This document shows positions 13,101 through 25,900 of a DNA stretch of 64,000 nucleotides, piece after piece. This stretch comes from Ailanthus altissimus (lineage: Eukaryota; Streptophyta; Magnoliopsida; Sapindales; Simaroubaceae): contig OX327693.1 in the NCBI GenBank assembly GCA_946807835.1, positions 4,791,501-4,855,500 on the forward strand. Direction: 5' to 3'. Positions within the stretch are counted from its first letter, which is position 1; every line of letters starts with the position of its first letter. The notes beneath the pieces were generated by a model. It saw only the letters and a list, made by a program, of their open reading frames with translations, searched no databases and was not told where the DNA came from. Position numbers and translations under genes: made by a program.

Positions 13101-13212
13101 CTAACTTGAAGCGCATCTGAAGAAAGTTTGTGCTCCTCGAGAGAACGGTGGCGTGCGAATCCAATCTATTGCATACCTTATTGAGGAGAGGAGAGGCCAC
13201 TGCATCCGCCAT
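10198..13212 (-). CDS. CC-NB-ARC-LRR disease resistance protein, RGA type
   Basis: This is an intact, intronless 1004-residue intracellular immune receptor. In this family the receptor switches from ADP- to ATP-bound form on sensing a pathogen effector. The start chosen is the ATG at 13212 (MADAVASPLL). The frame stays open upstream, but that extension has no family resemblance. The Rx-type coiled coil spans about 1-130, with DVDGVIDNWE in the EDVID position. NB-ARC motifs are all good: P-loop GMGGVGKT 177-184, RNBS-A FRVWVSV 202-208, kinase-2 LIVLDDVWDE 247-256, RNBS-B TTRSSR 280-285, GLPIAI 338-343, CFAYCSIFPKD 394-404 and MHD 464-466. LRRs run from about 520 to the end. Length is slightly below the usual 1,050-1,200. 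Key catalytic residues are present, so it is probably functional. The ligand cannot be predicted. Confidence 0.95.
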   Translation of the reverse strand: MADAVASPLLNKVCNRLDSHATVLSRSTNFLQMRFKLAEMQELLKDSDAELGEFGPNSSLRLWFTALRDLAYDVDGVIDNWEQSENNKITCSLSSLMSSAKIEQKVKNIYLRLDSLLNLFYKFIPDEHVESSTVFELGSSRYDESVVFGRNFEISNILNMMFLDNEEDELRIIPIVGMGGVGKTILARKVYNEERVKSSFQFRVWVSVGENLDVAAIAMAIGIECGKSRGNKHLLQSRAVLEGKIYLIVLDDVWDEDHENLEKVKSWLSVGDSGSCVLVTTRSSRVANSMGTAPAQHLTCLADEDSWALFKHLSFGSLEGESTGLEEAGRKIVAKCKGLPIAIKTIGGLLLSKCKEEWFSLVDCDLWTLLEFKSLVLPVLNRSYDTLPWHLKQCFAYCSIFPKDYWINKEKLVQLWVAEGFIPLDSGSEDLEETADDYFMELVQHSFFHDIVRDDFGEVVVCRMHDFIHDLAQLTAGIEYSIVSMGDSQNVHADVRHCSLVGDFSPTKIPRASKLRTLLLLSVKLENLFFPFKELHCLRALDLSQSGLIELPFSIGRLKHLRYLDTSHTYIRRIPESIGKLKHLETLELSNCYNLVELPKAICQLTNLRALGIKSCCSLIHIPSGIGKLRLLRKLPSFMVGKRSHCASLRELNQLDLRGRLDIKNLENVKNLVDPQEAKLHEKVHIHSLGLSWIRNASIKVEINMAEVLEILKPPLDLKVLDLKGYRNTMFPSWLNLGLPNLAKVSLVDCSSQELPPLGQLPNLKDLYVKGMSSVQIIGYEFYGSGVCRGFPSLQQLQLYDMPNLLEWKGIVMEETDGLTQEPFHCLEKLVVEGCSKLTGLPHISNLKNLALCNSNEMLLRSLSRFSSLCSLVVDNFSELKCFPDDNRNLNSITKLTVYECDNLETLFQIVQSFSSLRHLSILHCKKLESLPTSLKHFSSLQKLDVVDCPRLVHIPDILDQLSSLVELTIDDCPILTLPPKSIRFLSHLQILLIKRCPELERQL

Positions 13213-14310
13213 TGAATTGCAAGAAGTGAGTGACTGATCTGATTTTTCGCCTGCTCTTGGCTTGATGAAGAAGATCAATGCTTTGACTTTTTTTTTTCTT
13301 TGGCATATATGGGCCATCGGTCTTGTAATTATGTCCTGATTCTGACAGAGATAAGGATGACATTTGAGTTTCGAATATTCAGTTATGCTATGGTAAATTA
13401 CAATTTTTACGTGTGAAATTTGACTGAAATTGCAAATTATAATATACAAATTTAAATTAAAAAAATCCAAACCGTTACTTAGAGCTTAAATTTTATTTTA
13501 ATTTTTACTTTCTAAATACATCACTGAATATTTAAAATTAAGGGTGGGTATTATTCTCAAACTCGATCTGTTTTGATTTGTCCTAATTTGATTTGATTCG
13601 TTTCGAAATTTTAGGTCGGTATGAGAATTGGAATAGGTTAGGAATTCGTTCGAAATAGAATTTTTTGTCCCGAACAGGTCGGGTCAAGTTCAGGAAATTC
13701 TTATCCCGACTCATCCCGTCCTGACCCAAACTATCTCGAACCCGATTCGAACCGTGCCAAATTATCTTGACCTGTCATAAACTCGAATCAACATCGTTTT
13801 AAAATAATTTTTAAAAATAAATTTAAAATTTTTCAACCTGTTTTACATCCCGATCGAATTCAGGTAGGGGTTAAGAATTCTTAAACCTAACCCGAACTCA
13901 AAATTACCCGCTCTATTCAAAACTTTTCTTTTTTATAAAAAAAATCTAAATTAATCGTAAACCCCAAATAAAAAGTCAAAAATACTCAAAAGAAAAAGTG
14001 ATAAAATGTACTTTTTTTTTTGTTTATTCCTTCACGTGTTAGGACATAGAAAAAGGGTAGAGTGAGAATTTAAAATAAAGAAAGCCTTATCGTCAAAAGT
14101 AATGAATTTTAATTTTTTTTTATTAAAATAAGGTGAATTTTAATTTTTACTCATTTTTTTGTTAATTTTAATAGATACATAAATATAAATGTGAATTTTA
14201 AAACTTTAAAATTTTTCATATCTTTTTCATTAAATCTTAAATGTTTACATTTTTATTATCATCCTAAAAAACATTTGGGGCATACTTATTTGAAACATGA
14301 TAGAGTTATA
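13213..14310. other. Upstream region of the 10.2-13.2 kb NLR, then repeat-like spacer
   Basis: The promoter of the minus-strand NLR must lie at its left edge. I see no convincing TATA box or cis-element to call. Between about 13,540 and 13,930 the base composition rises and variants of TCCCGAAC / CCCGACTC / ACCCGAAC recur. This is a pattern common in degenerate plant repeats, but I could not define clear inverted ends. The rest is AT-rich and non-coding. Confidence 0.5.
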
Positions 14311-15770
14311 TGTGTCGAAAGTGTGCCTTAAAGTATGATTATTTTTTATTTATTATTAAAAATAAATAATAAAAGTCATTCTTTTAATTTTACGTTTCAA
14401 TTTAAATATTATAAAATTCTTTGATTATGATATATAACCTTAAATTTAGTATATAATAATTATATATAAGAGAATTAAGTTTAAGTATAATATTCTAAAT
14501 TAATCATTAATTTGAATGAAAACAGAAATTTCATTTAATAGATCATAAGTGTGGTCTATTTATATATTGTGTATAATAGTTTGATCTAGATCATTTTATG
14601 TGTTGACATAAAAAATGGAGACACTTTTTATAATGTTAATTATATATGATTGAATTATGATAAAATTAATTCTCTGTTAATTTTTATTAATAAAAAAAAA
14701 TTACTTTATCATAATATAATTATATATAGATTAATCTTAATCTAAAGTGACTAATGAACTCATATTCATTAAGATATATTTATTAATTTACAAGGAAAAG
14801 TTATAAATATTTTCAGTCAATTACTGAGTATTTAAGAATATAACAAAATGGATGGCTGAAAACATTTCTCACATATATGAAATTCATTTATTCTGAAAAA
14901 TAATTAAATAAGTTGTTCTATTAATAATTAATTTTGATCTCGAACAAAATAAGCGCTTAATTTTCTTTAAGGGTTAAAAAAAAAATTTGTGCATATTACA
15001 AATTAAATGTTCAAAAAAGGATCAATGTGAATTAATAATAAAGATATAATTAGAGAGGTTAACGAACATTTGATCTAACTCTAATTATGAACACTTGTAG
15101 ATGATTAATCTATATGAAATAATTATTAAATAGACAAATAAATTTTTTTATTTTTTTATTTATCTGCAAAATTAAGAGTTTCACTTTATATTTTTAGTAG
15201 AGTAATATAAAACTAATAAATAAAATTATATTGACTAAAGAGTTTTAATAAAATAATTTAATTTATTGAAGCTTGATTTTGTAAGTCCATCATATCCTCA
15301 TATTGACTCCATAAAATAGTAAAATGGACTATTGATTAATTGTTAGATCTAAAATATTACTTGGCTAAAGTTTAATTTGATTAAACTTATTATGACTAAT
15401 TAATTAATTTTTTTTCATATTTAATTTGATTAAATTTATTGGGCTTAATCAATTGTTAGCCAATCCATAATAGTTATGAAATTAAATAAATAATTAAAAT
15501 ATTTATTTAAATTGAACAATTAGATTATTTGTTTGATTTTGATAATTATGAGTTATCTAAGTAATTTAATTAGAGGTAATATTAGATATTATCCGAATTC
15601 TTATCAAATAAAGGTTTATTATTTTAATTATCTAATTAAAATAATAGAAAGATATTACTTTTTAGCGGAGAAAAATGAAAAGATAAGACAGAGACCACTA
15701 GTTGGTAAGGATTTGGAGAATGTTAAGCATTTTGTGTCATTTTACAATCTTTCTATAAAGTAACACTAAA
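14311..15770 (+). repeat. Possible decayed LTR, boundaries uncertain
   Basis: From TGTGTCGAAAGTGTGCC at 14,311 the sequence has the feel of a long AT-rich LTR: a TG start, no coding sequence and several oligo-A/T tracts. I see no matching CA end with a target-site duplication and no second copy in the window. The open frame at 15,533-15,763 inside it resembles nothing I recognise. Confidence 0.3.
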
Positions 15771-15839
15771 ATTCAGTGCTTCATTAAGCGTGACCTCTAC
15801 TAACTGCTTTGAGATTTGCATGATATATTCTTGCTTGAC

Positions 15840-16560
15840 AAAATTAAGTTTGAATGATGATTTTTCTTTGGGTGGAAAACAAGATGAGATTAACGTTTGA
15901 TAAGCATTGAGAATCTAAAAAGAGGATTAACAAAATATTGATAATTGGTATCCTACTTGATCCACAATGTAAAAATGCAATTCGTTGAATTTTGTTTTGG
16001 AAAACTCTTTAGTGAACGGTGTAAGAGTTGAAGAAATGAAATGCTTTGACAAAAAGTTATTGTTTAGGCTTTACAAACCCTACAGTGCATGAATTGAAAA
16101 CCACAATATGGTACATTGAGTGGTATTAGTATGGGTATAAGTAGAATATTTAGTTCACAGTCATAACTATCTAGTGGCTCCTCAACCTCTTTAGTAGTCA
16201 CAACTATAAAACACAATGATCACTTGAGTGAATACATTGGGCTTGCAGTGGATGATATAGATTTGGAAGAAGTGAATGATGTTGAAAGATACTTAATGGA
16301 TAAAGTTAAGAATTCTTGCAACTCAGGTTTTTATATTTTTTAGTAGTAGAAGTTGAATGTTAAGAGATATCCGATTTAGCACGTATAGCTAGAGATGTGC
16401 TTGCTATACCTGTATCTATTATGGCCTTTGAGTTAACTTTCAGTTCGAGAGGTTGTATTCTTGATTCATTCTAGAGTTCATTGATTCCGATATAGTTGAG
16501 GGCTTGATATGTGGACAAAATTAGATATGAGCTTTACTTTTGGTGGATAAAGCAAAGATA
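15840..16560 (+). pseudogene. hAT-family transposase remnant (C-terminal part)
   Basis: Translated fragments match the C-terminal end of plant hAT transposases. ILLDPQCK is followed by ILFWKTL at about 15,950-16,010. A linker (KHNDHLSEYIGLAVDD) lies at about 16,210-16,260. The hATC dimerisation region is at 16,380-16,475, reading ARIARDVLAIPVSIMAFEL and then FSSRGCILDSF before a stop. The pieces lie in different frames with internal stops. The N-terminal BED finger, the catalytic core and any terminal inverted repeats are missing or unrecognisable. It is a dead DNA-transposon relic. Confidence 0.75.
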
Positions 16561-17269
16561 GAAGAAAGATTGCTTGCAGATGCTAAATTTTATGAGCAAT
16601 TGAAAGCAGGTAAAACAAAGTGAATTACTATAATAAACTTGAAATATTTATGCTTCTATTTTACTATATATTATATTATTATTTGCTAATCTACTTTTAC
16701 TTTTTGTGCATATTATTATTTTTTGTATATAATTTATGCAATTGTCGATATAAAAGTCTTCACTGACACTACAACAATAGTAAAGCTTGTTACCAAAATT
16801 TACTTTTTTGGTAAAATTTTAATTTTCAATTATTCAATTTACTTATTGATTTATATGTTCCTTTAGCATAATAAGTTTCTTTTTTTTTTGACAGTCTTAT
16901 AGATTACCATTGCGCCTAAAGACCAAATTACCAATTGAACATGAAGACCAATACTTATGTTTCATGAATTTTGTACTTAATAGTTACTTAGCATGTTTCT
17001 TTTTTATATAATGTTTGATATATATTTTGTATAACTCTATAGAGAATGTTACTTTATATTTATTAATTGTTATGGTTAATTGGATTTAGAATTATAGTTG
17101 GTTGCAATTGTGAATATGAATATTAGTATTTGTTGGAGTTAGTTTGACGGTAGAAGATGGAAACAAAGATTCAGAAATTATATTGAAATGATATAATTTA
17201 TTGTAGGTTATTATAATTTAAGGGAATGTTCGAAAATTAGGCGAGATTCTGTCAATTTTTTTAAATATA
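16561..17269. other. AT-rich non-coding spacer
   Basis: I see nothing coding and no defined repeat in this interval. It separates the hAT relic from the minisatellite. Confidence 0.6.
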
Positions 17270-17700
17270 TTAATTAATTAAAATTAAAATTAAAATTATA
17301 ACATTTAACGTTATAGAAATTAGAATTGAAATCAGAATTATAACATTTAACTTGATTGAAATCAAAATTATAACATTTAATGTAATTGGAATTGGAATTG
17401 GAATTACAAAATTTAATATAATTGAAATTAAAATTGTATTTGAAATTATAATATTTAACGTAATTAAAAATTCAAATTACAATTGAAATTATAACATTGA
17501 TCGTAATTGAAATCCAAATTATAATATAATATTAAATATTTAACGTAATTAAATTTTCAAATTAGAATTGAAATTTAAATTGAAATTATAACATTTAACG
17601 TAATTGAAATCGAAATTATACCATAATATTAAACATTTAACATAATAGAAATTAGAATTAGAACCAAACTTATAATATTTAACGTAATTAAAATTGGGAA
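17270..17700. repeat. AT-rich minisatellite (AATTATAACATTTAACGTAATTGAAAT type)
   Basis: About ten degenerate repeats of a core AAATTATAACATTTAACGTA linked by variable TTGAAATT/AGAATTG segments fill this stretch. Unit length varies from about 30 to 60 bp because the linker is itself made of GAAATT-like hexamers. It is non-coding. Confidence 0.75.
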
Positions 17701-17776
17701 TCCGATCGAATAAGGTAGCTGGGCTTCGATCTTTATTCTAACCGGCTTGAAAAAAGTACCCTCAATGGGAAGACAT

Positions 17777-19970
17777 TGTTAGGGTAAGTGCTTACGTGTC
17801 ATCTATGAATATACATATACTTGTGTATTTATATCAGTGTACATTTCAATTAAATTACTAATACCTATTTATATGGTACTATACAATGTAACGTTACAGA
17901 CATTGTATAATCTAAAAGAGTTCAGATAAGATCTAAATGAGTTTAGATAAGGGCTCATAATTAGCCACATTGAAAAATATAATTGCTAAGTATTAGCACA
18001 ATTAATAGTTAGTTGGTTATAATACTTAGTAAAGATCCAAAAGTTGGAGTATTGTCTGTAATGGGACATAGACCTAGAAATATACTAATAATTGCATAGT
18101 TGCAATCGAGTGCCAAGAAATGTTAATTGTGCAAGTATGTTCTCGAATATTGTCCTTGATCTATTTCTGCCGATGTGAGTTTGTCAGTGGATACCTTTAT
18201 ATAAATTAACACATGTTATACCTATAGAGTATAGAAGGTCATTCCTAGTTGACTGTGAGTTTGGAGCTCGTTTTGATATATAGGTATTCAGTTAAGACTG
18301 AATATGAGACAGACTCACGATGGCCTCCGATAGACACCCTATATAAGCCATCAACGGAGGGTCTTCTCGAGTTGAGTAGTATATGTGGTCCTTTGACCTG
18401 AGAGTCATGGTGGGCTTGTAAGTGATCCACCATACTTTGGTTCTACGCATGTCACAGACCTTTCATGGTGTGACCGCTGGATATGGTCCGATGCTTATAG
18501 AGTTCGGTGTGTACAAATATGGGATCTGTCAACTCGCATAGGGAGTTAGATATCCAGATGCTTCGAGACTGCGTCTGAGAAAGTTTTGTGGCCATAAGCA
18601 TTAATCTCGGGAAAGAGTTTCTGCCAAGGTAGAATAATATGGCAAAAGAGTTTGCACATATTGTCCAGTGAGATACAAGTCTGGAGATAGGGCATGGATG
18701 ATCATATAGGGATTTGATGGTGATAATCTATATCTCCGCACATTCAGGATATTATGATGAAAAGACTATACGTATGCGTTATAACCTCAGCTTGCATGGT
18801 TCAATACGCTGATTTGTAATATCTGTAACATATACATGGGACATTATTCGCAGACTCATAGAATAATTCTATTTGATGAATTAGGCATAGGACCTAGGGA
18901 GTTCCGTAATATGAAGTGTACTCATTATGCACTAGGGCAACGTGCCAAATTAAATTGTTTAATCCAATAATATCCAGCGCTATCACGAGAATGCGTGCGT
19001 ATTTGTATTTAAATGTTAAATAGGATAATTAATCAATAATTGTTATTTACTAATTGTATAATGATACGTGGCGCATTGTGAACCTTTGGTTGAGTTTACC
19101 TAAGTGTGAAATTTAGTAGAACTCACTAGGGATAGACTTGGTAATTATTTATGAGGAGCATAATGATCATTTCACACTTTGATTATTTAATAGTTAAATA
19201 ATCAAAATATCTCTTATTATTATATTATATATAATAAAATTTTATTTGAGTGCTAAATAGTTGACACCCATTATATTTATTATTATTATTATATTATATT
19301 ATATATTATATTATTATTTTATATATATATATATAGTTTTATATATATATATATGTATAGATGAGAGTATGTGAATTTGGTGAATTGGTGGTGTGTGCAT
19401 TGAGTGTTGGCAATGCAAAGAAAATGAATTGTTTTAATTTCTTTCATTGTGCCGAGAGGAGAAATGGAAATGGAGAAGAAAAAAAGAAATGGAGAATGAG
19501 AGAGAAGAAAGAAGAGAAAATGGAACTGGGGAAAAAAGAAGAAAAAAAAATTGTTTTATTTTTTTTTATGATTCTAATTGAAGTAATTGTGAATTACTTC
19601 AAATTCTTTATTTCTTATTCTTTTAGAGAAAATGATAAAAATACACATCGGCCATTCTTAGATTTAAAAATTAAATTCAGTGCTGCATAAAAGGCTGCTA
19701 TTCTAGCTCACTAAACCCACCGAGTTGGTGACTAGAACTGCTAGAGAGTTGGTTTTCATACGGACTCCGAAAAAATACGTGTATAACGTTACACATTAAG
19801 ATGAGTTTTTACCCTATTAATATATTAATGTAATTAATATATTTATTTATTGTGTTTATTACATATTTAACGCTTCCGTCGCGTAGAATATATATATGAT
19901 ACGTATTTAGATAATAAGTACAATAATATATGTATACACCCACATATCTTAAATCCAGCGCCAATTGACA
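17777..19970 (+). mobile_element. Solo LTR of repeat family L, copy 1
   Basis: The copy starts TGTTAGGGTAAGTGCTTACG and ends near ACACCCACATATCTTAAATCC...TTGACA. It shares ordered blocks with four other places in the window, for example CCTTTGACCTGAG, GTGATCCACCATACTTTGG and CACAGACCTTTCATG at 18,390-18,475. The family has TG...CA termini and no coding region, so I read it as a long LTR without an internal domain. The 3' edge is less certain than the 5' edge, because the last 30 bases differ from the copy at 61.2 kb and no matching target-site duplication is evident. A purine-rich tract at 19,470-19,545 opens a frame that is low-complexity, not a gene. Confidence 0.75.
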
Positions 19971-22500
19971 TTGCATTAGTTAATATCTTTTCTTTTGAGT
20001 CATATGTATCGAGGTCTAAAAGAAAGGAGAATAAAGAAAAGGAAAAGTCTAAAATCTCCAAATTTGAGTTCGTGATTGGCTATAGCAGAGATTAGAGAGA
20101 CTTGATTGCTTCCATAATTTTATTTTTCTTAGCATGCTAGAGAAGAGAGAAAACGGTTATATAACAAAGTCGAGCTTTGTGGTTAACTAAAACAAAAAGA
20201 ATACCGTTAGAGTACTTTCCCTAATGCTTAAATTCTCAACATTATTGATTCTTTAGATCATTTAGTTTAGTTTTTTTAAATAGAGTTTTTAAAAGAAATT
20301 TTTTTTTTAATAAAAAAAGTCATTCATTATTTGATTATCAATTAAAAATGTCATTTAGAAGTAGTAAATTATTTGTTTACACATTGTTAAAAATATTTGT
20401 CTATAATTAAATTATGAAAAAAAGCTTAATAAAGTTTATATTCAAATTCTACATAGTTTAATTTTTTTTACATAAAATAAAATTTATAATTTAATCTTTA
20501 AAATTTATTAACATATTTTTATAGATAATACAAAAAGTAATTTGTGTTAAAATTTAGTTTTGTAATCATTGTCAAATAATGACCAAAATAATTAGAATCC
20601 TAAATATCAATAAATATAAATTTACGAGAATTTAAGTAAAATTAATACATAACAATCAATGAATAAAATAAATTATAGTGTTTAATATAAAAATTAAAAA
20701 TAACATAAAATTATACTATGCCCATGGCAATAAAAAAAAAGGAAGAATTTGGTAGAGCTTTGCACAAATATGATAGTTTTAAAGATATAAAGATATGCCA
20801 ATTTTTAATAAAACGATAAAAATATACTAGTTGAATAAGTTTTATTTTTATTAAGTGTATATTATAAAATTAAGAAAATATTATAAGGGTATATGTGTTA
20901 TTATATAAATATAAAAAAATTACTTAAAAAAATTCTAATCTTAAAAGTTAAAATTTTGTTTTGTCAAAAAAAAGTTTAAATTTAAATTTTTGTAAATAAA
21001 GATAAAATAATTTTTTTTTTAATCTCTAAAATTTTTTCTCTAATTACTATTAAATATCATAAAAAATTTATAAAAAATATTGACATTAAAAAATCTATTT
21101 AACCGATAAAAAATCCCAACTAAATACATACTTAATCTACTAATGTTGTTTGAAGAGTGTTATAATATCTTGGGGAATTTTTTGGCATACATTCGCAAGA
21201 ATGTTTTGAAGGAGCATACAGTTGCTATTTTCAGCCGAATGCAAATACCTCTTTCATAATGGATTATTTTTATAGTTGCCTTTGTCGTTTGCCATTTAAT
21301 CACAAAATTTATAATTTTACATTTTTTTAACATATATGTCCTCTTATTTTTCTTTTATCAATTTTGTCCTTTAACTATATATTGACCATTACTGGCCATT
21401 AGAAAAAGACTTAAATTTGGTGAGATGACCATAATGCCCTAAAAAAATTTAAAAAGATTAATAAATATCTAAATAAGCTCTAAAAAATTATATAATTTGC
21501 CACTTAAATAAAGTGATAGTTCCTCAAACGGTGAATAGTGATTGGCTTATACATGTAAGGCTCACTGATTGGGTTCAAGCTGCACCACTCTCTTTACCTC
21601 TCTAGCTCTGTGTTTGTCTCTTTCTCTATTAACACCTTTGTTGGAACTTGAATTTATCAAAGTAATGCACCGCATGATTCCATGGCAGAAGCAAAAATTA
21701 GGGTTTTCAAACAACTTGGACGTTGACCTCACAGTACACCAGAACAACAAGAAGACTTTCGGGCACAAAGAAATTGGTCACTATAGTTTTTCCCCTCAAC
21801 ACCAGTCGTGAAAACTACTTTTCTTAACCATAGTAAAACTAATATACTTATTCATTAACCCACTTTCAATAATAAAGAGTTTATAATATATATATATATA
21901 TTTATATTAAAATGTAGATCTCAAATTTAATTGCTCATTTTCTTATATAATATATTTATATATATATAATTAATTATTATTTAGTAAGTTCTTGAATATA
22001 TACCAATATTTTGTAACACATTATTATTATTTTAATAATAAAAAAAATAATATTTTACATCTCTCAAACAATGATATGTGGTATTAAAGCTCAAGTGAGA
22101 ACTCAGTCACTTATTAAATTAATTATATGTATATACATATACTCATTTACTAACTCAACTTATAAAATTAACTTTTCACACGTGTCATAATTCAGTAAAA
22201 AATAAAATTTGATAATACATCTACTTTTAATTTAATGAAATTCTCGAATTTCAGTGGATAAAGGAGATAAAAGAAAGAAAGAAAATTATATTAAAAAATG
22301 CAAACACTGTAATTTTAAATTCAAAAAAAAAAACATTGTAATTAAAGATTAAATAATAATGGGAAATGTAAAAATTAACCTCTATAATGTGTTACTTACC
22401 AAAAGCATTTGATGGCAGATTGGTCATTGCAAACTAAAAATGGATATTTTTCACAAGATTCCGTGGTCATTTTTTCATGATCCTTTTACGATTCGCCCAA
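19971..22500. other. AT-rich intergenic region
   Basis: No gene is supported here. A 68-80 residue open frame exists on each strand at 21.56-21.81 kb, but neither resembles a known protein. (TA)n runs lie at about 21,888-21,905 and 21,950-21,968. The rest is unremarkable AT-rich sequence upstream of the NLR-WRKY gene. Confidence 0.55.
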
Positions 22501-22943
22501 ATTCCGTTTTCCTTCTTCCTCCTCACGCAACACTTCAACAGCAATCCAAACTCGGTTAACAAGGTAACTCTAATTCAATCCTGCTAGTGTTTGTTTGTTC
22601 ATCTGATTCTCCGAAATCATTGACCTCTCATTGTGCCCACGGATGATGTCCGATTCACTTAGGTCGTCGCCGCGGCGGAGATCACTTGGACTTTTGCTCG
22701 ATTGGCGTTGAGATCGAGACGAATTTACAGGTTAGTGTTAGATTATCGAAACGAATTGTTTAATTGATATTTTTTTCTTACATAATCTAGTGATTGGGCT
22801 TTTTTTTTTTTCATGCAATTGTCTCTGGTCTTTGCACTTGTACCGGATGAAGAAGCACTTTACAATTACTTGATTGTCGTGTCTGTTGTTCTGTTATTTA
22901 GCTTTGCTACCTCTTAGAAGAGAGGCAAAAGGGTGGGTTGGAG
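22501..22943 (+). promoter_or_regulatory. Probable 5' UTR and proximal promoter of the NLR-WRKY gene
   Basis: Base composition changes from very AT-rich to mixed CT-rich leader sequence at about 22,500 (TTCCTTCTTCCTCCTCACG). A possible 5'-UTR donor is AACAAG|GTAACT at about 22,563, and a CT/T-rich stretch with acceptor-like AGs follows before the start codon. The ATG at 22,944 has a good context (GGAGATGGC). Transcript ends cannot be fixed from sequence alone. Confidence 0.4.
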
Positions 22944-25900
22944 ATGGCCGAATTTCTTGTCTCTGTTGTTGCAAAAGCTATCGGATGTAGTTATATGAGA
23001 AGCCACAAGAGCTACGTTGACGATCTAAAGAGAGAAGTTGTGAAGCTGAAGCTTTCTAGGGAGATTGTGCAGCATAGGGTCGATGATGATAAAAAAAGAG
23101 GGGAAGAGATTGAAGAGTACGTGAAACAGTGGCTGTCCGGTGTGGATGAGATCATGGACGAAACAGAAAGATTTATGGAAGATGAAAAGGAAGCAAATAA
23201 CCAATGCTTCAAGAGAATATGTCCTAATTTGAATAGCTGCCATCAGCTTAGTAACAGAGCAATGAAGGAGATGGAGGCTGTTGCTGGAGTCCTGGAAGAC
23301 AGAATAATTGACGAAGTTTTTTACAGTTCCATTCGAAAAGAGAAATGGCTTCCATCCGACCCAGTTTACAAGGCCTTGGATTCAAGGATGTCCACTTTGA
23401 ACAATATACTAAACGGGTTAAGTAATCCTAACGTTAACATGGTTGGTGTGTATGGGATGGCTGGTGTTGGCAAGACAATGCTAGCGATGGAAGTAGCGAA
23501 GAAAGCCAAGATAGAGAATCTCTTTGATGAGGTCATTTTTGTGTGGGCATCCTCGACTTCAAATATTAAGAGGATTCAAGGACAAATAGCTTATCAGCTG
23601 GGTCTGCAACTATGCGAGGAGACTGAATCTGAAAGAGCAAGGAGACTGTGTGCCCGATTTAGGAAAGAGAAGAAGATCCTTGTGATATTAGATGATATTT
23701 GGACAAGTCTTGATCTGGGGATGGTAGGAATACCTTTTGGTGATGCTCATAGAGGATGTAAAATATTGCTGACATCAAGAAGTCGGGACGTTTTGGTATG
23801 TGGGATGCATTCTCAACATAATTACTGTGTTTCTGTTTTAAATCAAGAAGAAGCTTGGAGCCTTCTTACGGAAGTGGTAGGTGATTGTATTGAAAACTCT
23901 GCTTTGCGATCTATTGCAGTTCAGATAGCCACTGAATGTGGTGGTTTGCCTATTGCAATTATAACAGTTGCTATGGCATTAAGAAATAAGTCATTGATTG
24001 GATGGAAGTATGCTCTATGGAGATTGAGCTTTCCTCAAGGAGATTTCAGAGGATTGGATCGAGTGTATTCAACTATAGAATTGAGTTACAGTTATTTGGA
24101 AGATGAGGAACTCAAGTTAACCTTTTTGCTTTGTAGTCTAATGAAAAATACCTATGATGCTTCTGTTACAGATTTGTTGAAATGTGTAATGGGCTTGGGT
24201 TTATTTGAAGGCACTTGTACAATTCAAGAAAGACGAGATAGACTATATACATTAGTCCTGAAACTCAAAGACTCTTGTTTGTTGCTTGACGGTCATACCA
24301 ACGACTCATTTGGTATGCATGATATTGTTCGTGATGTTGCCATATCAATTGCATCCCGAGATCACAATGTATTCACAGTGAGAAATAATATTCCAATAAA
24401 ATGGCTTGATATGGACATACTTAAAAGCTGCACTGCAATCATCCTTCATGATAGCGATACTGGTGATCTTCCTGAAGGATTGGAGTATCCACAGCTTACA
24501 TTTTTCTGTACAGACCCAAAGCATGCCGGTTTCCAAATTCCTGATAATTTTTTCGCTGGGATGATGAATTTAAGAGTTTTATTATTGGCTAAAATGCGGT
24601 TATCATCACTACCATCATCATTTCATCTCCTACTAAACCTTCAAACATTGTGTCTGCATCAATGCATATTGGGAGACATAGCTATTATTGGGAATCTGGA
24701 GAAACTTGAAATTCTTAGCTTTGTTCATTCCAATATTGAGCGGTTGCCCGGAGAAATAGGTAAATTAACTCGGTTAAAGTTGTTGGATTTGAGCAATTGT
24801 TTAAAACTAAAAGTTATTCCCCCAAATGTTATATCAAGCTTATCCCAATTAGAAGAACTTTATTTGGGTGATACTTCTGTTGAATGGGAGTTTGAAGGAC
24901 TCAGTGGTGAAAGAAGTAATGCTAGTCTCCTGGAGTTGCAGCATTTATCTCATCTGACCACTTTGGAAATTTGTGTTCAAGATGCCATGATTCTACGGAA
25001 GGGATTGTTTTCCAAAAAGCTGGAAAGGTACAAAATATCCATAGGAGATGAATGGGACTGGTCTAGCAAGTATGACAATACAAGAGCATTAAAACTCAAG
25101 CTCAATTCGAGCATTTATTTGAATGAGATTATCATGCAGTTGAATGGAATAGAAGACCTGTATTTGGACAAAGTGCCAGGTGTCAAGAATGTTCTTTATG
25201 AATTAGACAGAAGGGGTTTTCCACAATTGAAGCATCTTCATGTCCAAAATAACCCCTCCATTTTATGTATTGTTGGCTCAATGGCATGGGTACAATATGA
25301 GGCATTCCCTCTCTTGGAGTCACTGTTTCTTCGTAACTTGATTCACTTGGAGCAGATATGTCACGGTCAACTTATAGCAGGGTCTCTCTGTAAATTGAGA
25401 ATCATAAAAGTGAGGAACTGTGATAAATTAAAAAATATCTTCTCATTGTCTGTTTCCAGAGGCCTTCCACTGCTTCAAAGAATCGAGGTGATTAAATGCA
25501 AGAATGTGGAAGAGATTTTCACTGTTGGAAGAGAAGATAATATTGATTTTGATGAAATGGATGATACTGAGTTCAGAGAATTACGCTCCTTAACTCTAAA
25601 ATTTCTTCCACAGCTCACAAGCTTCTACTCTCAAGTGAAGACAGCAGCTAGGTCAAAGAAAAGTCATAGGGAATTGACAACACATAAGTGGACCAGGGAA
25701 ATTACTTTGGAGGATGAGCTTGATGCTCCGATGCCATTTTTTAACAGAAAGGTAAGAAACGTCCAACTTTCCTCTGTCACTCTGTCCTTTCTGCTTATTT
25801 TCAAATTGTTAAACAAATATATGAAAATGGATACCTTGGAGGAAGGAAAAGGAATCTATGTCACTAATTTCTTTGTAACATAAATTCCATTACACCTATA

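Noticed and set aside
13213..13470. 86-residue N-terminal extension of the RGA-type NLR
   Set aside because: The frame is open, but the extension has no family similarity. The ATG at 13,212 gives the expected MADAVAS start.
17270..17700. CRISPR-like spaced repeats
   Set aside because: The repeats are degenerate, AT-rich and irregularly spaced in a plant genome. It is a minisatellite.
19361..19690. 109-residue Glu/Lys-rich frame
   Set aside because: It lies inside the solo LTR and comes from a GA-rich tract. The equivalent CT-rich tract is present in the inverted copy at 61.6 kb.
21562..21811. Overlapping 68-80 residue frames on both strands
   Set aside because: They lie on opposite strands of one segment, with no recognisable domain.
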